A DNA stretch of 6,431 nucleotides, taken from the NCBI GenBank assembly GCA_020348765.1, contig CP070753.1, positions 2,511,858 to 2,518,288 of the forward strand. The letters are read 5' to 3'. Shown in pieces: positions 5,390 through 6,431 of this stretch. The notes beneath the pieces were generated by a model. That model saw nothing but the letters and a program-made list of their open reading frames with translations, searched no databases and was not told the origin of the DNA. A program made the translations under genes and the position numbers. Within the stretch, counting starts at the first letter, position 1. Every line of letters begins with the position of its first letter. The stretch is from Burkholderiales bacterium (lineage in GTDB: Bacteria; Pseudomonadota; Gammaproteobacteria; Burkholderiales; Burkholderiaceae_E).

Positions 5390-5697
5390 TCGAGACGCAG
5401 TCGCTCGACGATCTTGCCGCGCTGCAGGTGCGACTCGATGATCTCGTCGATGTCATGTTCGTCGACGTAGGTGTACCAGACCGCTTCCGGATAGATCACC
5501 AGCGCCGGACCGAGCTCGCAACGATCGAGGCAGCCGGCCTTGTTGACACGCACCCGGCCCGCGCCCGCCAGCTCGAGCGCCTTGACACGCTCCTTGGCAT
5601 AGGCCTGCAGCCGCTCGGCATCGTGCTCGGCGCAGCATGCGCGGCCGTCGTCACGGCGGTTCAGGCAGAAGAAGACGTGGTGCGAGTAATAGCTCAT
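5386..5697 (-). CDS. Thioredoxin-like [2Fe-2S] ferredoxin domain protein
   Basis: This is a 103-residue cytoplasmic protein of the thioredoxin-fold (Shethna-type, NuoE-related) [2Fe-2S] family, an electron carrier with unknown partners. The probable cluster ligands are Cys11 (HHVFFCLNRR), Cys22 (GRACC, spacing Cys-x10-Cys), Cys56 and Cys60 (AGCLDRCELGP, Cys-x3-Cys). Cys21 is an additional cysteine beside the second ligand. The conserved ELGPALVIYPEAVWYTYV segment and the C-terminal helix DIDEIIESHLQRG fit the family, and the length is normal. ATG 5697 is the only sensible start and has no clear Shine-Dalgarno. A TATAAT on the minus strand lies 15 nt before it. The TGA at the end overlaps the outermost duplicated ATG of the repeat. 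The gene lies 29 nt after the VanZ-like gene. Confidence 0.92.
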   Translation of the reverse strand: MSYYSHHVFFCLNRRDDGRACCAEHDAERLQAYAKERVKALELAGAGRVRVNKAGCLDRCELGPALVIYPEAVWYTYVDEHDIDEIIESHLQRGKIVERLRLE

Positions 5698-5711
5698 GAG
5701 CGGCTCGAACG

Positions 5712-5717
5712 ATTATA
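5712..5717 (-). promoter_or_regulatory. Possible -10 box before the ferredoxin gene
   Basis: The minus strand reads exactly TATAAT, an A/T island in very GC-rich DNA, within the 29-nt gap between the VanZ-like and ferredoxin genes. It would place transcription start about 8-10 nt before ATG 5697, giving a very short leader. I find no TTGACA-like -35 at 16-18 nt spacing and no extended TGn. It may be an internal operon promoter or chance. Confidence 0.3.
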
Positions 5718-5726
5718 GCGGCCGAC

Positions 5727-6431
5727 TCAGGACCGGGCGCCGCGGCGGCGGTCCAGCAGGTGGACCAGGGCGACGAACGGCCATGCCACCGCTGCGGCAC
5801 TGAGCAGGCGGTTGAAATTGATCCAGGGACCCTGGTCCCAGCGGCCCAGCATGACCTGGTAGTACGCGTTCTCGGGCGCGAAGTTGGCCAGGGCCAGAGC
5901 GACCAACAGTGCGATCAGCGCGGCGGTCAGTCGCCGCGTCGGCGCCATGACGCTCGAGGCCGCGATGGCGAGCGCCGCGAAAACCAGCCCGCCCTGCGCG
6001 CCTGACGACAGCCAGTGCAGGGTCTCGGCTTCGCCGAGCAGCCAGGCCGTGGCCAGGCTCTTGACCCCGATGGCCGCGCCGAGCGTCGCGAGCACCAGCA
6101 GCACGCGTGGCGCCGTGGGCCTTGCGATGTCGAGCAGGATCAGCGCCGCAGCGGTCGATGCCGCGGCTACGCCCAATGCCTCGACCAGCACGAAGTGACG
6201 CGCCGCGAAAGACAGGCTCGCACCGGGCGCGTCGTTGGCCAGCAGCGCCAGCGGCTGAAGCACCCGTCCGGTGGCCATCAGCATCGGTTGCGGATAGGCC
6301 TGCACCAGCACCCAGGTGATCAGCAGCGTCATGCCGAGCGCGGCACGCGGCTCGAACCAGCGGTCGCGCAGCGCACGCAGCGCACTGCGCTCGATCAGCC
6401 ACGATGCGGCCGCCGCGCCGAGCCCGGCGCC
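5727..6431 (-). CDS. VanZ-family membrane protein, C-terminal part (5' end outside window)
   Basis: The frame is open to the right edge without a stop, giving 234 residues with about six hydrophobic segments, including ALGMTLLITWVLVQAYPQP, HFVLVEALGVAAASTAAALILL, VLLVLATLGAAIGVKSLATAWLL, GLVFAALAIAASSVM and LTAALIALLVALALANFAP. The first 33 visible residues (...WLIERSALRALRDRWFEPRAALG) lie upstream of Met6332 and continue naturally into it, so 6332 is not the true start. The ending, WINFNRLLSAAAVAWPFVALVHLLDRR, matches my memory of betaproteobacterial VanZ-family proteins, which often sit in this neighbourhood. The VanZ domain proper is in the first helices and is mostly outside the window, so the name rests on the C-terminal pattern and context. 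VanZ proteins are integral membrane proteins linked in some bacteria to glycopeptide tolerance; the role here is unknown. Confidence 0.65.
   Translation of the reverse strand, partial: GAGLGAAAASWLIERSALRALRDRWFEPRAALGMTLLITWVLVQAYPQPMLMATGRVLQPLALLANDAPGASLSFAARHFVLVEALGVAAASTAAALILLDIARPTAPRVLLVLATLGAAIGVKSLATAWLLGEAETLHWLSSGAQGGLVFAALAIAASSVMAPTRRLTAALIALLVALALANFAPENAYYQVMLGRWDQGPWINFNRLLSAAAVAWPFVALVHLLDRRRGARS

Noticed and set aside
4612..5718. Long plus-strand open frame (368 codons) opposite the ferredoxin and hydrolase genes; similar ones at 304-1464, 1700-2863, 3169-3963 and 3407-4591
   Set aside because: All are Arg/Ala/Pro- and His-rich mirror frames typical of high-GC DNA, with no recognisable domain, and each lies over a gene whose catalytic motifs are clear in the other frame or on the other strand.

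Overview
The window is high-GC bacterial DNA, dense with genes, with TGA as the most frequent stop codon. Gene content and order suggest a betaproteobacterium, most likely Burkholderiales. I recall the series VanZ-like membrane protein, thioredoxin-like [2Fe-2S] ferredoxin, COG2945 alpha/beta hydrolase, DacA/DacC-type carboxypeptidase, D-amino acid aminotransferase and DUF493 (YbeD) protein as a recurring neighbourhood there. No search was run, so the taxon is an inference.

Layout: positions 2-1360 (+) carry a MATE-family efflux transporter that lacks only its extreme N-terminus. Everything else is on the minus strand and reads from the right edge leftwards: VanZ-family protein (partial, >6431-5727), [2Fe-2S] ferredoxin (5697-5386), alpha/beta hydrolase (5307-4648), a small protein with a winged-helix-like N-terminus (4620-4126), D-Ala-D-Ala carboxypeptidase (4074-2728), D-amino acid aminotransferase (2689-1781) and YbeD/DUF493 (1679-1362). 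Gaps are short (27-101 nt), so the seven genes are probably one operon. MATE and ybeD converge with one base between their stop codons, and I see no intrinsic terminator there. lipB and lipA, which often follow ybeD, are absent.

The functional core is envelope and D-amino acid metabolism. DacA trims peptidoglycan stem peptides and releases D-alanine in the periplasm. The aminotransferase can convert imported D-alanine in the cytoplasm to pyruvate and a D-amino acid such as D-glutamate. VanZ-like proteins are also membrane proteins with suspected envelope roles. The links of the ferredoxin, hydrolase and winged-helix-like protein to this core are unknown.

The most unusual structure lies in two intergenic junctions. 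Before the hydrolase, a 41-bp unit is present three times, and each copy carries a copy of the hydrolase start region. Before ybeD, a unit of about 32 bp is present twice plus one diverged copy, and each copy carries a Shine-Dalgarno-like GGAG, a start codon and the first codons of ybeD. In both places the duplicated starts open micro-ORFs of 10-14 codons. Each micro-ORF's TGA overlaps the next start as ATGA or GTGA, giving an unbroken stop/start chain from the upstream gene to the downstream gene. These look like duplicated translation-coupling junctions and could act as termination-reinitiation relays. The sequence facts are direct; the function is inference.
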